From: Ovis canadensis
Taxonomy: Eukaryota > Chordata > Mammalia > Artiodactyla > Bovidae
NCBI RefSeq assembly: GCF_042477335.2
Contig: NC_091246.1
Span: forward strand, 254,247,501 to 254,311,500
Direction: 5' to 3'
DNA length: 64,000 nt
How positions within the stretch are numbered: position 1 is the first letter of the stretch; every line of letters begins with the position of its first letter. Below are positions 45,043-57,240 of this stretch, piece after piece. The notes below the pieces were generated by a model. That model saw only the letters and a program-made list of their open reading frames with translations, made no database searches and was not told where the DNA came from. A program made the position numbers and the translations under genes.

Positions 45043-45759
45043 CACGGATACACCCTGCCCACCTCCTCCCAACCCGCACTCCCAAACTGAAGTCAGGAGC
45101 CAAGAGGGAAAGGGCCCGAGGCAGCCCATCTGGGGACTGGGGGGTGCAGAGCAGGCCGGGCCGGGCTCCCACACTCCCACAGGAGCCAGAGGGTGGCCAT
45201 CTCTCCAGCAGTCTTGGTGTAGCTCGCCGAAGATCTGAGACTGGACTGACTTTCACACACACGGTGTGTCTGACGGGGAGAGGGATCGCCTCCCCTCCCT
45301 CTACCCCCTTTAATTAAAAACTATAAATGCCTTATCAAAAGCTAATTTAAAATACCAACACAGTGCCAAGTGGCAAAAAAAAAAAAACCCTCAGTACAAA
45401 TATCTGCTCATAAGCTGCAACAGGCTGTGATGACACAGCAATCAGAGGCCGGGGGCGAAGCAGGAAGGCTGCGGCTGCGGCACAGCAGCCTCGGGGGTGC
45501 TGGTCTCGGACCTGCTCCCCTCCACTCCCGCTCTTGTCCTTGGACTGGGAGCTGAACAAGCCACGAAGGACGGGGACCACAGCACTCCATATCCCTTCCT
45601 GCACCTCAGCATCAGTATCCATAAGGAGGAGGTCATTCTTGAGGGTCGTGGTGAGAATTAAGAGACTGCACCACTTCACCCTGTCCTGGAGCACAGCAGC
45701 TCAAATGCTGCCCACCTTCCCTCCAGATGACATCGTCTGTGCCACTGACGGCTCGATCA

Positions 45760-46407
<648 letters not shown>

Positions 46408-46654
46408 TCAGTCAGCCCCCCGCCCTCGCGTGACCAGGCCATCACTCAGACTTCTCCATGGGCGGCCTTTCTGGGGCGGGGCCATGGAAAATGGGGCTCT
46501 GGACACAGCACAGCCGGGGGGCTGGGAGGACGGTTTTCAGGGTCACATCTAAGAGCAAACCCAGCTGACTGTCCCCCTCCAGCTGGCTGGCCTGGACCAC
46601 TGAGCCTCAGTCCTCTCTGAAAAATGGGGCCGCGATGCCTACCTCACGGCCATA

Positions 46655-46990
46655 CCAAGGAACAAAGCCCCAGCGTGTGTACTACCTGGATGAACCTTGA
46701 AAATGTTAGGAGAATGAGAGAGGCCAGGCACAAAGGCCACACACTGGGTGAGTCCATCTGTATGAAATGAGCAGGAGAGACAAATCCAGACCAGGGGATG
46801 GGAACAGATCAGTGGGTCCCAGGGGCTGGGGCAGGGAACGTGAGGTGACCCAGAGGCTCCGGGGGATAACAAGAATGTTCCAGAACTAAGCAGTGATGAT
46901 GGCTACCCATCAGGAATGTCCTGGAAACCACTGAACTGCACGATTTTTAATGGCTAAAATGATAACTTTATGTAGTTTGATCTCATAAAA
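46655..46990 (+). mobile_element. Ancient mammalian L1 (L1M) 3' end
   Basis: GGATGAACCTTGAAAATGTT, CAGGGGCTGGGGCAGGG, GAATGTTCCAGAACTAAGCA and CACTGAACTGCACGATTTTT follow the L1M 3' order. The fragment at 62875-63060 is the same end in reverse. Confidence 0.8.
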
Positions 46991-47782
46991 AGCAAAACGA
47001 GTTCATCAGGCCCCTGGGTTCTGTGAACCCAGGCCTGGACAGCATGAAGCCTCTAGTGCCTCCAAGCTGGTTCTAAGTATACTAGCTTTCAGCTCCTCCC
47101 CCGGCTGCTCTTGCGGGACATGGGCCCCTACGAGGCTCACGCTCCTGGCCTAGGAGCAGTGCACGGCAGGCGTGCACAACGCTCCCGGACGCTGCCGCAA
47201 GTGCGGGCAGCACGCAGGCAGGAGGGTGCGGGGGTGCGGGCAGCAGGCAGGCATGAGGGTGTGGGCCCATCTCAGGGTCCTCTCCACAACCACCTTCACA
47301 GTCCAGTTAACGGGAAGAATTTTCACCCTCCATCCACATGACTGGGCCTGCTCTGCCGGGGAGGCCGCTGCTGCATGGAAGTGTTTGCTAACACCAGCTC
47401 CAGGCAGGTCTTACAAGGGGGGAGCCCCCTCTGCCAGCAGGCCTCATAACCTGGGCACACTCCGCACCCTCACCTGCCCTGCAAGGCCAGCTGAGGCCAC
47501 AGACAGGTGGATGAGGGCAGTGACAGCAAAGGGGCCTGAAGTCTGCACGTGGCCCACGTCCTGGTGGGCTCTCACAGCAGCCCCACACGTGGGGGATGGT
47601 GACACCACTTCAGAGCGGCCACACAGCGCAAGGGACTACAGGCCCCAAACCCGCTCTGCCCGACACTGGAGCCCACGTCGCCCATGGCGCCACACTACCA
47701 GGAGGAAGCCGGGTGGCACAGAGCAGCCCCTGAAGGGTCCTGGGTAAAGTGTGAGCAGCTCCTGACACTGGCGGGGCACTGT

Positions 47783-49184
47783 GGACCCCACTTCCTGCTC
47801 CTGGACCCCACTTCCTGCTCCTGGCCCCCATTTCCTCTTCCTGGCCCCCACTTCCCTCTCCTGCCCCCACTTCCCACTCCTGGCCCCCACTTCCCACTCC
47901 AAGCCTCCACTTCCCGCTCCTGGCCCCCACTTCCCACTCCTGGCCCCCTCTTCCTGCTCTGGGCCCCCACTTCCCGCTCCTGGCCCCCTCTTCCTGCTCT
48001 GGGCCCCCACTTCCTGCTCTGGGCCCCCACTTCCCACTCCAAGCCTCCACTTCCCACTCCTGACCCCCACTTCCTCTTCCTGGCCCCCACTTCCCGCTCC
48101 TGCTCCCCAATTCCCACTCCTGGCCCCCACTTCCTGCTCCTGGCCCCCACTTCCCACTCCTAGCCCCCTCTTCCCGCTCTGGGCCCCCACTTCCCACTCC
48201 TGGCCCCTACTTCCCATTCCTGGCCCCCACTTCCTGCTCCTGGCCCCCACTTCCCGCTCCTGGCCCCCTCTTCCCGCTCTGGGCCCCCACTTCCCACTCC
48301 TGGCCCCTACTTCCCATTCCTGGCCCCCACTTCCTGCTCCTGGCCCCCACTTCCCGCTCCTGGCCCCCTCTTCCCGCTCTGGGCCCCCACTTCCCACTCC
48401 GGGCCCCCTCTTCCCATTCCTGGCCCCCACTTCCCGCTCCGGGCCCCCACTTCCCGCTCCGGGCCCCCACTTCCCGCTCCGGGCCCCCACTTCCTGCTCT
48501 GGGCCCCCACTTCCCGCTCCGGGCCCCCACTTCCCACTCCTGGCCCCCACTTCCTGCTCTGGGCCCCCACTTCCCACTCCTGGCCCCCACTTCCCACTCC
48601 AAGCCTCCACTTCCCGCTCCTGGCCCCCACTTCCTCTTCCTGGCCCCCATTTCCTGCTCCTGGCCCCCTCTTCCTGCCCTGGGCCCCCACTTCCCGCTCC
48701 TGGCCCCCTCTTCCTGCTCTGGGCCCCCACTTCCCACTCCAAGCCTCCACTTCCCACTCCTGGCCCCCACTTCCTCTTCCTGGCCCCCACTTCCTTCTCC
48801 TGCTCCCCAATTCCCGCTCCTGGCCCCCACTTCCCACTCCGGGCCCCTACTTCCCATTCCTGGCCCCCACTTCCCACTCCGGGCCCCCTCTTCCCATTCC
48901 TGGCCCCCACTTCCCACTCCGGGCCCCCACTTCCTGCTTCTGGCCCCCACTTCCCGCTCCTGGCCCCCACTTCCTCTTCCTGGCCCCCACTTCCCACTCC
49001 TGGCCCCCACTTCCCCCTCCGGGCCCCCACTTCCCGCTCCTGGCCCCCACTTCCTGCTCTGGGCCCCCACTTCCCGCTCCTGGCCCCCACTTCCCACTCC
49101 AGGTCCCCTCTTCTTGCTCTTGGCCCCCACTTCCCAGTCCGGGCCCCCACTTCCTGCTACTGGCCCCCACCTCCTGCTCCCAAC
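47783..49184. repeat. 20-bp minisatellite, about 70 copies
   Basis: The unit is (T/G)GGCCCCCACTTCC(C/T)(G/A)CTC(C/T). From 47881 to 49180 all 65 units keep an exact 20-bp register with substitutions only; one 19-bp unit lies before 47881. A five-unit (100-bp) higher-order block is repeated at about 48181-48280 and 48281-48380. The transcript strand is G-rich (GGGAAGTGGGGGCC). Long open frames on both strands are by-products of the repeat. Confidence 0.98.
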
Positions 49185-49270
49185 CAGGGGCACCAAATGT
49201 TGGGGGTGAGGAGCAAAGCTGGAGGGGCAGTGCCCAGGGTGCCCAGCCCACTCTGGCCCAGGCCCCTCAC

Positions 49271-49497
49271 CTGCCGTCCTGGAGCCCAAGGCAGATGGTG
49301 GGGTGCACCCCGGCCGAGGTGTCAGCGGCGGGGCAGCCCTTGTCTCCATCTCTGCCGTCGCCCTCCTCTGGCTCTGGAATGTACTCCATGCAGAGCACGG
49401 GGGCCGCCAGTGGGAAGGACTTGACCGTGCGGGGCGAGGGCCGGTTCAGGGAGAAGATCTCCACCTGGCCCCCCGCGCCCTCCTGCCCGCCTCCAAC
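49271..49497 (-). CDS. ARHGEF10L: ARHGEF10L coding exon (sixth from the 3' end)
   Basis: The 227-base exon starts [20 protein letters not shown] and ends TICLGLQDG plus two bases of a Ser codon. In the middle is an acidic, probably disordered loop ([13 protein letters not shown]) that differs most from the human protein as I recall it, while the flanking strands [18 protein letters not shown] and [11 protein letters not shown] are conserved. The acceptor is TCTGCCGTAG, with a poor pyrimidine tract; the donor is GTGAGG. A 20-bp minisatellite begins 87 bases beyond the donor. Confidence 0.95.
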
Positions 49498-50756
49498 CTA
49501 CGGCAGAGACCAGAGAGGCCGTCAGGTGAGCGCCTCATGGGCGGACGCAGACCTGCCCCCACTGACCCACCCCGAGCATCTGTTTGTCACGGGGCTCGGG
49601 CACCAAGAGAAACATGCCCGCTCCTGCCCACAGGTGCCCTTCCGCCACTGAAGGCCACTTGCTCCCAGCTGCCATGGCACAAATTAGATTCGGGCCCAGA
49701 GAAAATCAGGAAGAGAGCTGAGATGGACTAGGTACCCAGCCAGCTTTCTATCTCCTCATCTTTAAGGTAAGTCTGAAGCAACAAAGAGCGAGTGTACACT
49801 CTGCCCCGTCTCCTTCGGTTTACCCCAGCACTTAGCACGTGGTAGACACTCATTATATGCCGGCTGAATGCATGGATGTCCACAAGAACGGACGGACAGA
49901 AGAACGGACGGACGGGATAGAAGACTGGGTGACTGGATGGATAGAAGGGTGGACAGATGGTTATAAGGACTGATGGGTGATGGATGGATGGATGGATCAA
50001 CAGATGGATGAAGGGAGCGCGACTAGCTGAATGAATGGATGGATGGGTGGGTAGGTGAACAGATGATTATAAGGCTGGCTGGCTGGATGGAAGGATAACA
50101 GATAGATGGGTGGATGGAAGGATAGTGGATGGGTGGGTGAAGATTAACGGGTGGGTGGAAGGACAGTGGATATATGATGTATCTACTAGACACTGGAGAC
50201 CAGTGAAGAAGAAATCACCCTCGGAAGAGACAGTTGGGCTGGACCCTAAAGGGTGAGCCAGACTTTCTTGGCCTAAATGCCTGGAGACTGACTGGAGGGG
50301 TGGTGAGGCTGGAGCCTCAGGAAACCTACGGGAGGCCACAGTCTGCAGCCACATGGCGAGCACAGCACCGATGCAGATCAAGGCAGGCTCTGCAGAACCC
50401 CGGTGCAGAACGGTGGCTGGAATCTCTGAGAGAGAAGCGCAGCCCTGCCTCCTGGCGCCCGGGGGGCACACCTGCCATCCAGAAACCCTGCACTGCTCCG
50501 TCCACGTCCATCACGGCACCAAGGCCAGGCGCAAGAATCCGACTCTCTGATCGGTCCCCTGGCTTTCTGTTGTTCCTGCTGAGGCCACACGTGCCAGCTC
50601 TGAGCACAGAGCCTGCTGTGGAAGTCCCCAGAAGACCTCGTTGGGTGAGGGTGTGCAACATGGGGCCCACGGGCCGGCCGCTTCCTCCAGCAGCACCCCC
50701 CAGGTGCCTCCCCCTCTCATGCCCCCAGGCCCCAGCTGAACATGGGGGTTACTCAC
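49498..50756 (-). other. ARHGEF10L: ARHGEF10L intron (1,259 bp)
   Basis: The central third is a degenerate GGAT/ATGG-type simple repeat (49865-50180). The rest shows nothing recognisable. Confidence 0.9.
49865..50180. repeat. Degenerate GGAT/ATGG simple repeat
   Basis: GATGGATGGATGGATGGATC and many diverged variants over about 315 bases. Confidence 0.93.
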
Positions 50757-50843
50757 CCAGAGGTAGCCCTGTGGGAGGGAGGTGCTGACAGCCGAGAAGC
50801 CCAGCAGAGGACAGCTGACGGGACTGTGGACCAGGGCCCCAAG
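50757..50843 (-). CDS. ARHGEF10L: ARHGEF10L coding exon (seventh from the 3' end)
   Basis: This 87-base, phase-0 exon of 29 codons encodes [20 protein letters not shown] and then TSLPQGYLW. The acceptor is TGTCTCTGCAG and the donor GTGAGT. Because its length is a multiple of three and both ends are phase 0, skipping it would keep the frame and remove most of one propeller blade. The blade strand motif continues across the intron as YLW|VGGGQ. Confidence 0.95.
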
Positions 50844-51728
50844 CTGCAGAGACAGACGGCACACACAGCGGTGAACACCAAGGGGCCAGAGAGGCTGACG
50901 TCTGACAGCACGACCTGGGTCTGGACCGTCTGTCAGGGGCTGTTAAACCTGCCGGTTCCTGCATCCCCTTCAGGCCCTCAGCCAGGCCCCTGAGGGCGGG
51001 GCCAGGGAGAGGCAGGCTCCTCCCGGCAGCCCCCTGGCACTCACAGGGGACCTCTGCCCTCCTGGAACCTTCTGGAGCCTGAATGAAACTCTTTCCAAAC
51101 CGGGCTTTGTCGAAAACCAGGAAGTGCACCCCTTGTATTTCGTACACGGGGAAGACGAGGTCCACAGAAGACGAACAGCTGCCCAAGGCCACGCAGGCGG
51201 CGCGCACCGTCACCCTCAGCCCCCGTGTCCCCCGAGCAGCACGGCGGAGAGGGTCCCAGGCCAGCAGAGCCCTCCTCGGCCGACCCCGCCAGGACCAGAG
51301 GGCTGGTCCGAAGTCTGGGGGCTCCCTCTGTGTGGGGCTGTCACTGAGGACCACTGGCTGCTCACTCCTCGGCATCAGTGGCCCCCCAACCCCACGCCAG
51401 TGGCCCTCAGGCCTGTTCCTGAACTAAATCTGCCGTCCATGTCTCTGGCCAGGATGGCAGTGTGAGGGAAGGGCCTGGCCCTTTCAGGGGCCTTGCTGGA
51501 AACTCCAGCCAGATCAAAGGAGGAGGCTGGCTGGGGAACGCGGAGGTGCCCCCCTCCCCCCCAAAGAGGAAGCAGGCACCGCAGGGCAGGCCTTTGAGTA
51601 GGCAGATGCTGCCCTCTGCTGGCGCCCGCAGCCTGCTTGTCCCGGCCCCACTGGGCTGATCTGACGAGGAAGCCTCTAAGGGCCACAGCTGAGGGGATCC
51701 AAAGGGGTCACCTCCTGCAGCCCCCGTG

Positions 51729-51895
51729 CTGCTGCTGCTGCTGCTGAGTCGCTTCAGTCGTGTCCGACTCTGTGCAACCCCATAGACGGCAGCCCACCAG
51801 GCTCCGCCGTCCCTGGGATTCTCCAGGCAAGAACACTGGAGTGGGTTGCCATTTCCTTCTCCAATGCATGGAAGTGAAAAGTGAAAGTGAGCTGA
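51729..51895 (-). mobile_element. Bov-A-type SINE with (CTG)n edge
   Basis: CTGCTGCTGCTGCTGCTGAG, TTCAGTCGTGTCCGACTCTG, GAACACTGGAGTGGGTTGCC and GTGAAAAGTGAAAGTGAG; little diverged. Confidence 0.93.
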
Positions 51896-52385
51896 GTGGC
51901 TGGCAAGCGTGAACTTGGAGGGCACGGGGACGTGGCTGGCTTGGGATCACACAGCAAGGAACAGCAGAATCAGGGCTGAGGTGCCCTTCTCAGTTAGCAC
52001 GCTGGAGGCCGTGGCCTCCTGGGCACAGCATGGGCTGGGCTGGGCTCCCAGGCGCCCTCAGGCCCTGTCCCCTCACCCCGCCTCTTGGGGGGGCCACAGC
52101 CCGCTCAGGGCCTGGCCCTTCCTGCTCCTGTCCCCTTGGATTTGGGGTTGGGACAACCACAGCCTGGCCTAGGTGTTTCCACGGCAACCCCAGAGGGCCG
52201 GAAGTCAGCAGAGCCTGGGCCCGAGACGGGGGCAAAGACTCAAAGGCTCCTTGAACGGGGCAGGCTCTGGACCCAAAAGGGCCGTCCGTGACGGGAAGCT
52301 GACTTCCGAGAACCAAGCAGCCCCACGCGGAGCAGAGCAGAGCACAGCAGGCTCCGGGTGCAGGCAGTGGGCCCCAGTCCCGGCA

Positions 52386-52563
52386 CAGCTGCTACCAGAC
52401 TCTTTGCGACCCTGTGGAGCCCGCCAGGCTCCCCTGTCCGTGGGATTCTTCAGGCAAGATTACCAGGGTGGGTTGCCACGTCCCCCTCCAGGGGGATCTT
52501 CCCGACCCAGGGATCCAACCCAGGCCCCTTAGGTTCCTGCGTCACTGGTGCCACCGGGGAAGT
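52386..52563 (-). mobile_element. Bov-tA-type SINE
   Basis: AGACTCTTTGCGACCCTGTG, CCAGGGTGGGTTGCCACGTC and GGTGCCACCGGGGAAG, reverse orientation. Confidence 0.9.
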
Positions 52564-53733
52564 GCTGCCAGCTGGTGACCCCACACACCAGCTCCTCGTG
52601 GTCACGGGGACCTGGGCACCTCGGCAGGGCCCTGGCTAGACATGGTGGGCCTAACGCCCTGGGCAGGGGCTGGACACCCGGCAGCGGTCACTGGTCAGGA
52701 GGGCTCCTGGTGGGACACGTTAGCGCTTCACTCCGTCAGCTGAACAGCACTGTGGGGAGGGGCTGTCCCAGACCGGCAGCTGAGGCAGCGTCAGGGGACA
52801 GGGAACCAGCGACGGTCACTCTGGCTGATGGGGGGTGGCAGCCAGCACTGAAGCCACTTGCTGGCGCGCTGAGGCCCACGCAAGCCTGCCCCTGCAGCTC
52901 TGGGCTGCAGCCCTCAGGCCCCCCGAGGCACCTGTGTACGAGAGCTGCCTGCAACGGGCAGCAGCCCTCCCAGGCCCCGAGCCCCTCTCCCCTGGCAGGT
53001 CTCTCACAGAACCTCAGCCCAAAGGGGGAAATGGGCTTGCCCTGAGCCTTCCCCTTGTGCCCCCCGTTGCCCTCCAGGGACAGGCCTGCAGCTCAGGTGG
53101 AGCCCAAGTCCAAGAAGAACCTCCTACCACCTCAGCAATCAGGCCATCGGAAAGCCCCCCAAGCCACGACACCAGTGGGGTTGAGGGTGCTTTCAGCCCC
53201 AAGGGCTTCACATGGGGAAGACCCCTCAGTGACAGGAGGCGGGTGACTCCCCGCTTGGGGGTGGGGGGCGTTCTTTCAGGGAGGCCCTGGGGCAGCAGCC
53301 TGTCTGGGACGCCTCCACCCCGGCTGTGACCTGACAGGGCAGGCCTGAGTCCTGAATCCCCCAGAGGCCCAGAGCCCTGGGGGGAGATGGGATGATGCAT
53401 CCTGCTCCATGGGATCTGCTCGGGGCAGGAGAGCCACAGGCAGGGGGACTGGAATCCGCCCCACGGCCCACAGGCTGTGCCCCTGGGCACGAGCTGGCAG
53501 GACCCCACAGGCCGCTCCTTACTAACGGGGTCAGGACTAGAGGCCCACAGAGGCCCGGGGAGACAGTGGGGGAGGAGCAGGATGGGGCAAGGGTCAGGGC
53601 ACTCCCCTTCCCAGGGCCATGAGCAAGTGACTTAGGGTGGCTGGGGGTCACAGAGTCCATCTCTGGGAAAGGCCCAGGGTGGAGCCTGCTGCAGACATGT
53701 CCCAGAAGGACCCGCCCCTGTGGTCAAGACTCA

Positions 53734-54153
53734 GGTCAGCTCAGTCGCTCTGTCATGTCCGACTCTTGGCGACCCCGTGGACTGCAGCGTGCCAGGCCTC
53801 CCTGTCCATCACCAACTCTGGAGCTTCCTCAAACCCATGTCCACTGAGTCAGTGATGCCATCCAGCCATCTCATCCTCTGTCCTCCCCTTCTCCTCCTGC
53901 CCCCAATCCCTCCCAGCATCAGTCTTTTCCAATGAGTCAGCTCTTCGTATGAGGTGGCCAAAGTACTGGAGTTTCCACTTCAGCATCAGTCCTTCCAATG
54001 AACACCTAGGACTGCTCTCCTTTAGGATGGACTGGTTGGATCTCCTTGCAGTCCAAGGGACTCTCAAGAGTTTCTCCAACACCACAGTTCAAAAGCACCA
54101 ATTCTTCGGCGCTCAGCTTTCTTTAGAGTCCGACTCTCACATCCATACATGAC
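53734..54153 (-). mobile_element. BovB LINE 3' end
   Basis: In reverse it covers the 3' RT tail (RRSNQSILKESSPRCSLEG-like codons) and the BovB terminus. The plus strand shows CAGCTCAGTCGCTCTGTCAT and CATCCATACATGAC at its ends. Confidence 0.94.
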
Positions 54154-54899
54154 GTGTGGCTGTCAAGACTAAAGAGCCTTAAGTGACGTCACTGTCGTTT
54201 TCGTCGTTATCAGTATTACCTCCGAGCGACTAAGCCCAGCACGGCGCCGGGGCCTCTGTCTGCCGAGCGCTGGGCAGGCGTCAAGCTCACTGGGAGGAGC
54301 CTGACTCATGAGCCCTTAAATCAGGCTGCGGCACAGGGACCAGCACCCCACTGAGCCCAGCTTTCAGGAGCGAAAGCCAGAGACCCGGCAAGTCCTTCGT
54401 CTCCTTCACCCCCAGCCCCACCTTCTCACCAGTTCAGCCAGTCCAAGCCCAGAGCACTGCCCAAACCTGTCCCCAGGCCCCCCCTGCCCACTGCCTCCAC
54501 CAGGGCCAGGACCAGCACCTAACCCTGGGGGCACCCCGTCAGGCGGACCGCAATACTCAGACATCAAGAAAAGGTTTCAACATAAGCTCTTACAATACAA
54601 ATTCAGCGCGCACACACACAAAACATCATTGGTGAATAATCACCAAGAACTGAAAGAAAGACAGGACTGGACGCTGCCTTACCCTAATCCTGGCTTTTTA
54701 TTCACTTAAAAAAAAAAAAGGCAGGCAAGCCAGCCCACAGTGGGCTGGTCTGAGTTTTTTCTTTAAGCGCTGCAATAAAACATCACTTACGTTAACGATC
54801 AGTGCCTCTCTCGCCTCGCCACAGCCACCCTGGTCTCCATTCACCCTGGCCTCCCTCCACCTGCACCAAGCCCCACCCGAGCTCTGTGAGGGTCTCAAC

Positions 54900-55400
54900 C
54901 TCCCGTCCTGGCCCCTCCAGGTCCGCAGTTCCCTCCCACACGTCGGCCGGAAGTGTCAGAGGATCCTTCCAAAAGGCAAACCAGGTCCCACTGGTCCCCT
55001 GCTTAGAGCCACGCTTGGTGTTTCCTTGCTCCGAGGATGAAATCCAAACCCGATGCAGCCTGCAAGGCCAGCTGAGCCAGCTCACCCACTGTCGGGTCTC
55101 AGAGCCCAGCCTCCCCTGCTGGCTCCCGGAGCCACGGCCAGCTGCCCCGGCGGCTCCGACTGCGGGCTTCTGTGTCGGTTTGTTTGATTTGAATGTTCTC
55201 CCCCCGGGCCCTCTCACGGTTGGGTCTTCCTCACCAATAGGGGATCAGTTTATACGGCACCTCCTCTGAGAGGCCCTCTCTGACCCCCTAACTGCGTGTC
55301 CCCGTCTCTGTTTTCACTGTATCTGATTTATTCTCTTTATGCCATGCAGCACTCTTTTCTCTCCGCTCGTTTGCTGAGGGGTGGCTGGGAGGTAGTGGTA
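54900..55400 (-). mobile_element. L2-like LINE remnant
   Basis: CCTGCTTAGAGCCACGCTTG, GATGAAATCCAAACCCGATG, CCTCCTCTGAGAGGCCCTCT and CTGATTTATTCTCTTTATGC follow the reverse L2 3' order. Confidence 0.7.
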
Positions 55401-55944
55401 GCTGCCTGCGCTTCCGGCCAGGGGCGCAGGCGTCAGGGAACCAGATTACTATTCCTCTGGTCATCCTCACCGGCCATGACATTAAAAAAAAAAATCATGT
55501 CACCTGAGCCTTTACCTGTGAAGGAGACCTAGAGACATCTACTCGTGGGGTTCTTATAAATAATAAAACTAGCGAGCGATGGCGAAACACTCAGAGGGGT
55601 GATGGCTGTGGAGCCAAAGCCGGCTGCCCCGGCAACATCGCGAGAGGTGAAGCCTCCCAAGCAGGGCGCAGCCGGCTGGGTGCGTTCCAGCCCGTCTGCT
55701 GAGCGGGCGTCACGCCACCAGCTGACACATCGCTGCTGTCCGTTAGCTGAGACCGACGCAACTGTCGGCTCCCTGACCCACAGAGGTTGCCTGCCCCCTC
55801 CTCTGGGGGGGACACCGACCCCGAGAGCAACCCCATTGCCTGACGTGGAGAAGCTGGGGCAGCAGCCGGCCTCCCCTGCCCTGGCCCTCCGCCGCCCCCC
55901 GCCCACCCTCCCCGAGCACTCCGGCCGCCCCCGCGTGCACTCAC

Positions 55945-56066
55945 CTGCAGGCTGAGGCCCCTGAAGGAGAAGGCGGGGACGCAGCAGGCCAGGATCGGGC
56001 ACCAGAACGGGGCTCTGCTCTGCTTGTCCTCATCCGGACACAGCCAGCCCGGCTGGTTCTCCTCCC
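55945..56066 (-). CDS. ARHGEF10L: ARHGEF10L coding exon (eighth from the 3' end)
   Basis: The 122-base exon completes the split Arg codon and encodes [20 protein letters not shown] and then [20 protein letters not shown]. The acceptor is TTTCACCCAG and the donor GTGAGT; it ends in phase 0. The Cys- and Trp-rich stretch looks like the first strands of the beta-propeller, which is inference from hydrophobic pattern. It is close to the human sequence as I remember it, with a few substitutions (for example FSFRGLS where human has a similar but not identical run). Confidence 0.95.
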
Positions 56067-56179
56067 CTGGGTGAAAGGACAAGGGTGGGGAGGGCCCGTG
56101 AGAGACGGGACGAAGTGGTCCATGGGGCCTGGGAGCCGGCACCCACGTGCTCACCCTGCCGGCTGGACGCTCACTGCTG

Positions 56180-56620
56180 CCCCTGCAGCCCGCCCTCCCC
56201 GCGCAGCCAGTGCCGTCCTGCTGAGCCTCTCCCTGACCCCGCGGTTCCCCTCTTCTGCCGGGTCCTCATCCACCTGCAATAAAATCCAGACTCTTCCGGA
56301 AGAGCTGCGAGGACCCTCCTTCCCCGTCAGCCTCACTGCCGGCAGCAGGCCCCCCTGTGCTAGGCTTTCCTCGGCGGCTGAAACAGGACGACCCCGCAGG
56401 AGGGTGGCCCTCTGCCCTCTGCCCTCTCCAGGGCCAGCTCCGCTCCTCACTGAGGCTGACGCTAAGCCCCTGCCTTCTCGGAAAGGCCTCAACTGACGGT
56501 CGCCCCGTTCCCCCACCTCCATTGCTTTCTGTCTCAGCCCTGCAGCTGTGTACAGTGGCCCCAGCCACAATTTCTGGCTCTTTTATTAACAGGCTTCTGT
56601 CTTTCCCCTCTGTGTGCGTG
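56180..56620 (-). mobile_element. L2-like LINE remnant (weak)
   Basis: CACCTGCAATAAAATCCAGA and CTCTTTTATTAACAGGCTTC resemble reverse L2 segments; assignment is weak. Confidence 0.4.
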
Positions 56621-57020
56621 CGTATACGCACACAAGTCCACACGTGTATACACGTGAACGCATGTGCGTGTGTGTTTCGTGTCCTCGTGCGTCCACCGGC
56701 CTCCCCCTACACCCGTTTTCCATGAAGGCGGAAACTTCCCACGCCTCCTCCTCTGCTCCACGCCATCCTCCACACGGCACTGCACACAGCGGACTCTCAC
56801 GCCCTTGTGTGGCATGAACCCCCGAGCCCCATTTTCCATATTAGTCAAATCAGAACGATGGCCTCCAAGAGCAGTCACCTCCCCAAGCCCCGCTCAGCAC
56901 AGAGCAAGTGCTGGAGAAAGATGGCCAACTGGGAAGGGCACGAAGCTTTGTTTTCACAAGATGAATAAATCCCAGAGGCCACCTGTTTGGCCTGCAGTTA
57001 ACAGGTCTGTATGATGTGCT

Positions 57021-57240
57021 TTGGGCTGCCCAGCTGGTGCCAGCGGTAGAGAACCCGCCTGTCAATGCAGCAGACGTAAGCGACGCAAGTTCAACCCCTG
57101 GGTTGGGAAGATCCCCTGGAGGAGGGCGTGGTAACCCACTCCAGTAGTCTCTCCTGGGGAATCCCACGGACAGAGGAGCCTGGCGGGCTACAGTCCATGG
57201 GGCTGCAAAGAGTCGGACACGACTGAGGCAGCTGAGCACG
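57021..57240 (+). mobile_element. Bov-tA-type SINE
   Basis: TGGGCTGCCCAGCTGGTGCC, GGTTGGGAAGATCCCCTGGA, GGCGGGCTACAGTCCATGGG and CGGACACGACTGAGGCAGC. Confidence 0.93.

Larger units (their letters stand above)
50844..55944 (-). other. ARHGEF10L: ARHGEF10L intron (5,101 bp)
   Basis: It contains two tRNA-derived SINEs in reverse orientation, a BovB 3' end in reverse and an L2-like stretch. 50850-51720, 52570-53730 and 54155-54600 are GC-rich and show no recognised element. 55540-55940 is CpG-containing sequence abutting the next exon, with nothing assigned. Confidence 0.9.

Noticed and set aside
47636..49424. Open frames of about 500 codons on both strands across the 20-bp array
   Set aside because: Both strands and several frames are open because the repeat unit lacks stop codons; three 20-bp units make 20 codons, giving a simple peptide repeat. 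No start context, splice logic or homology supports coding.
49865..50180. Array of short repeats that might suggest a CRISPR-like structure
   Set aside because: It is a degenerate tetranucleotide repeat in a mammalian intron; no spacer-repeat regularity.
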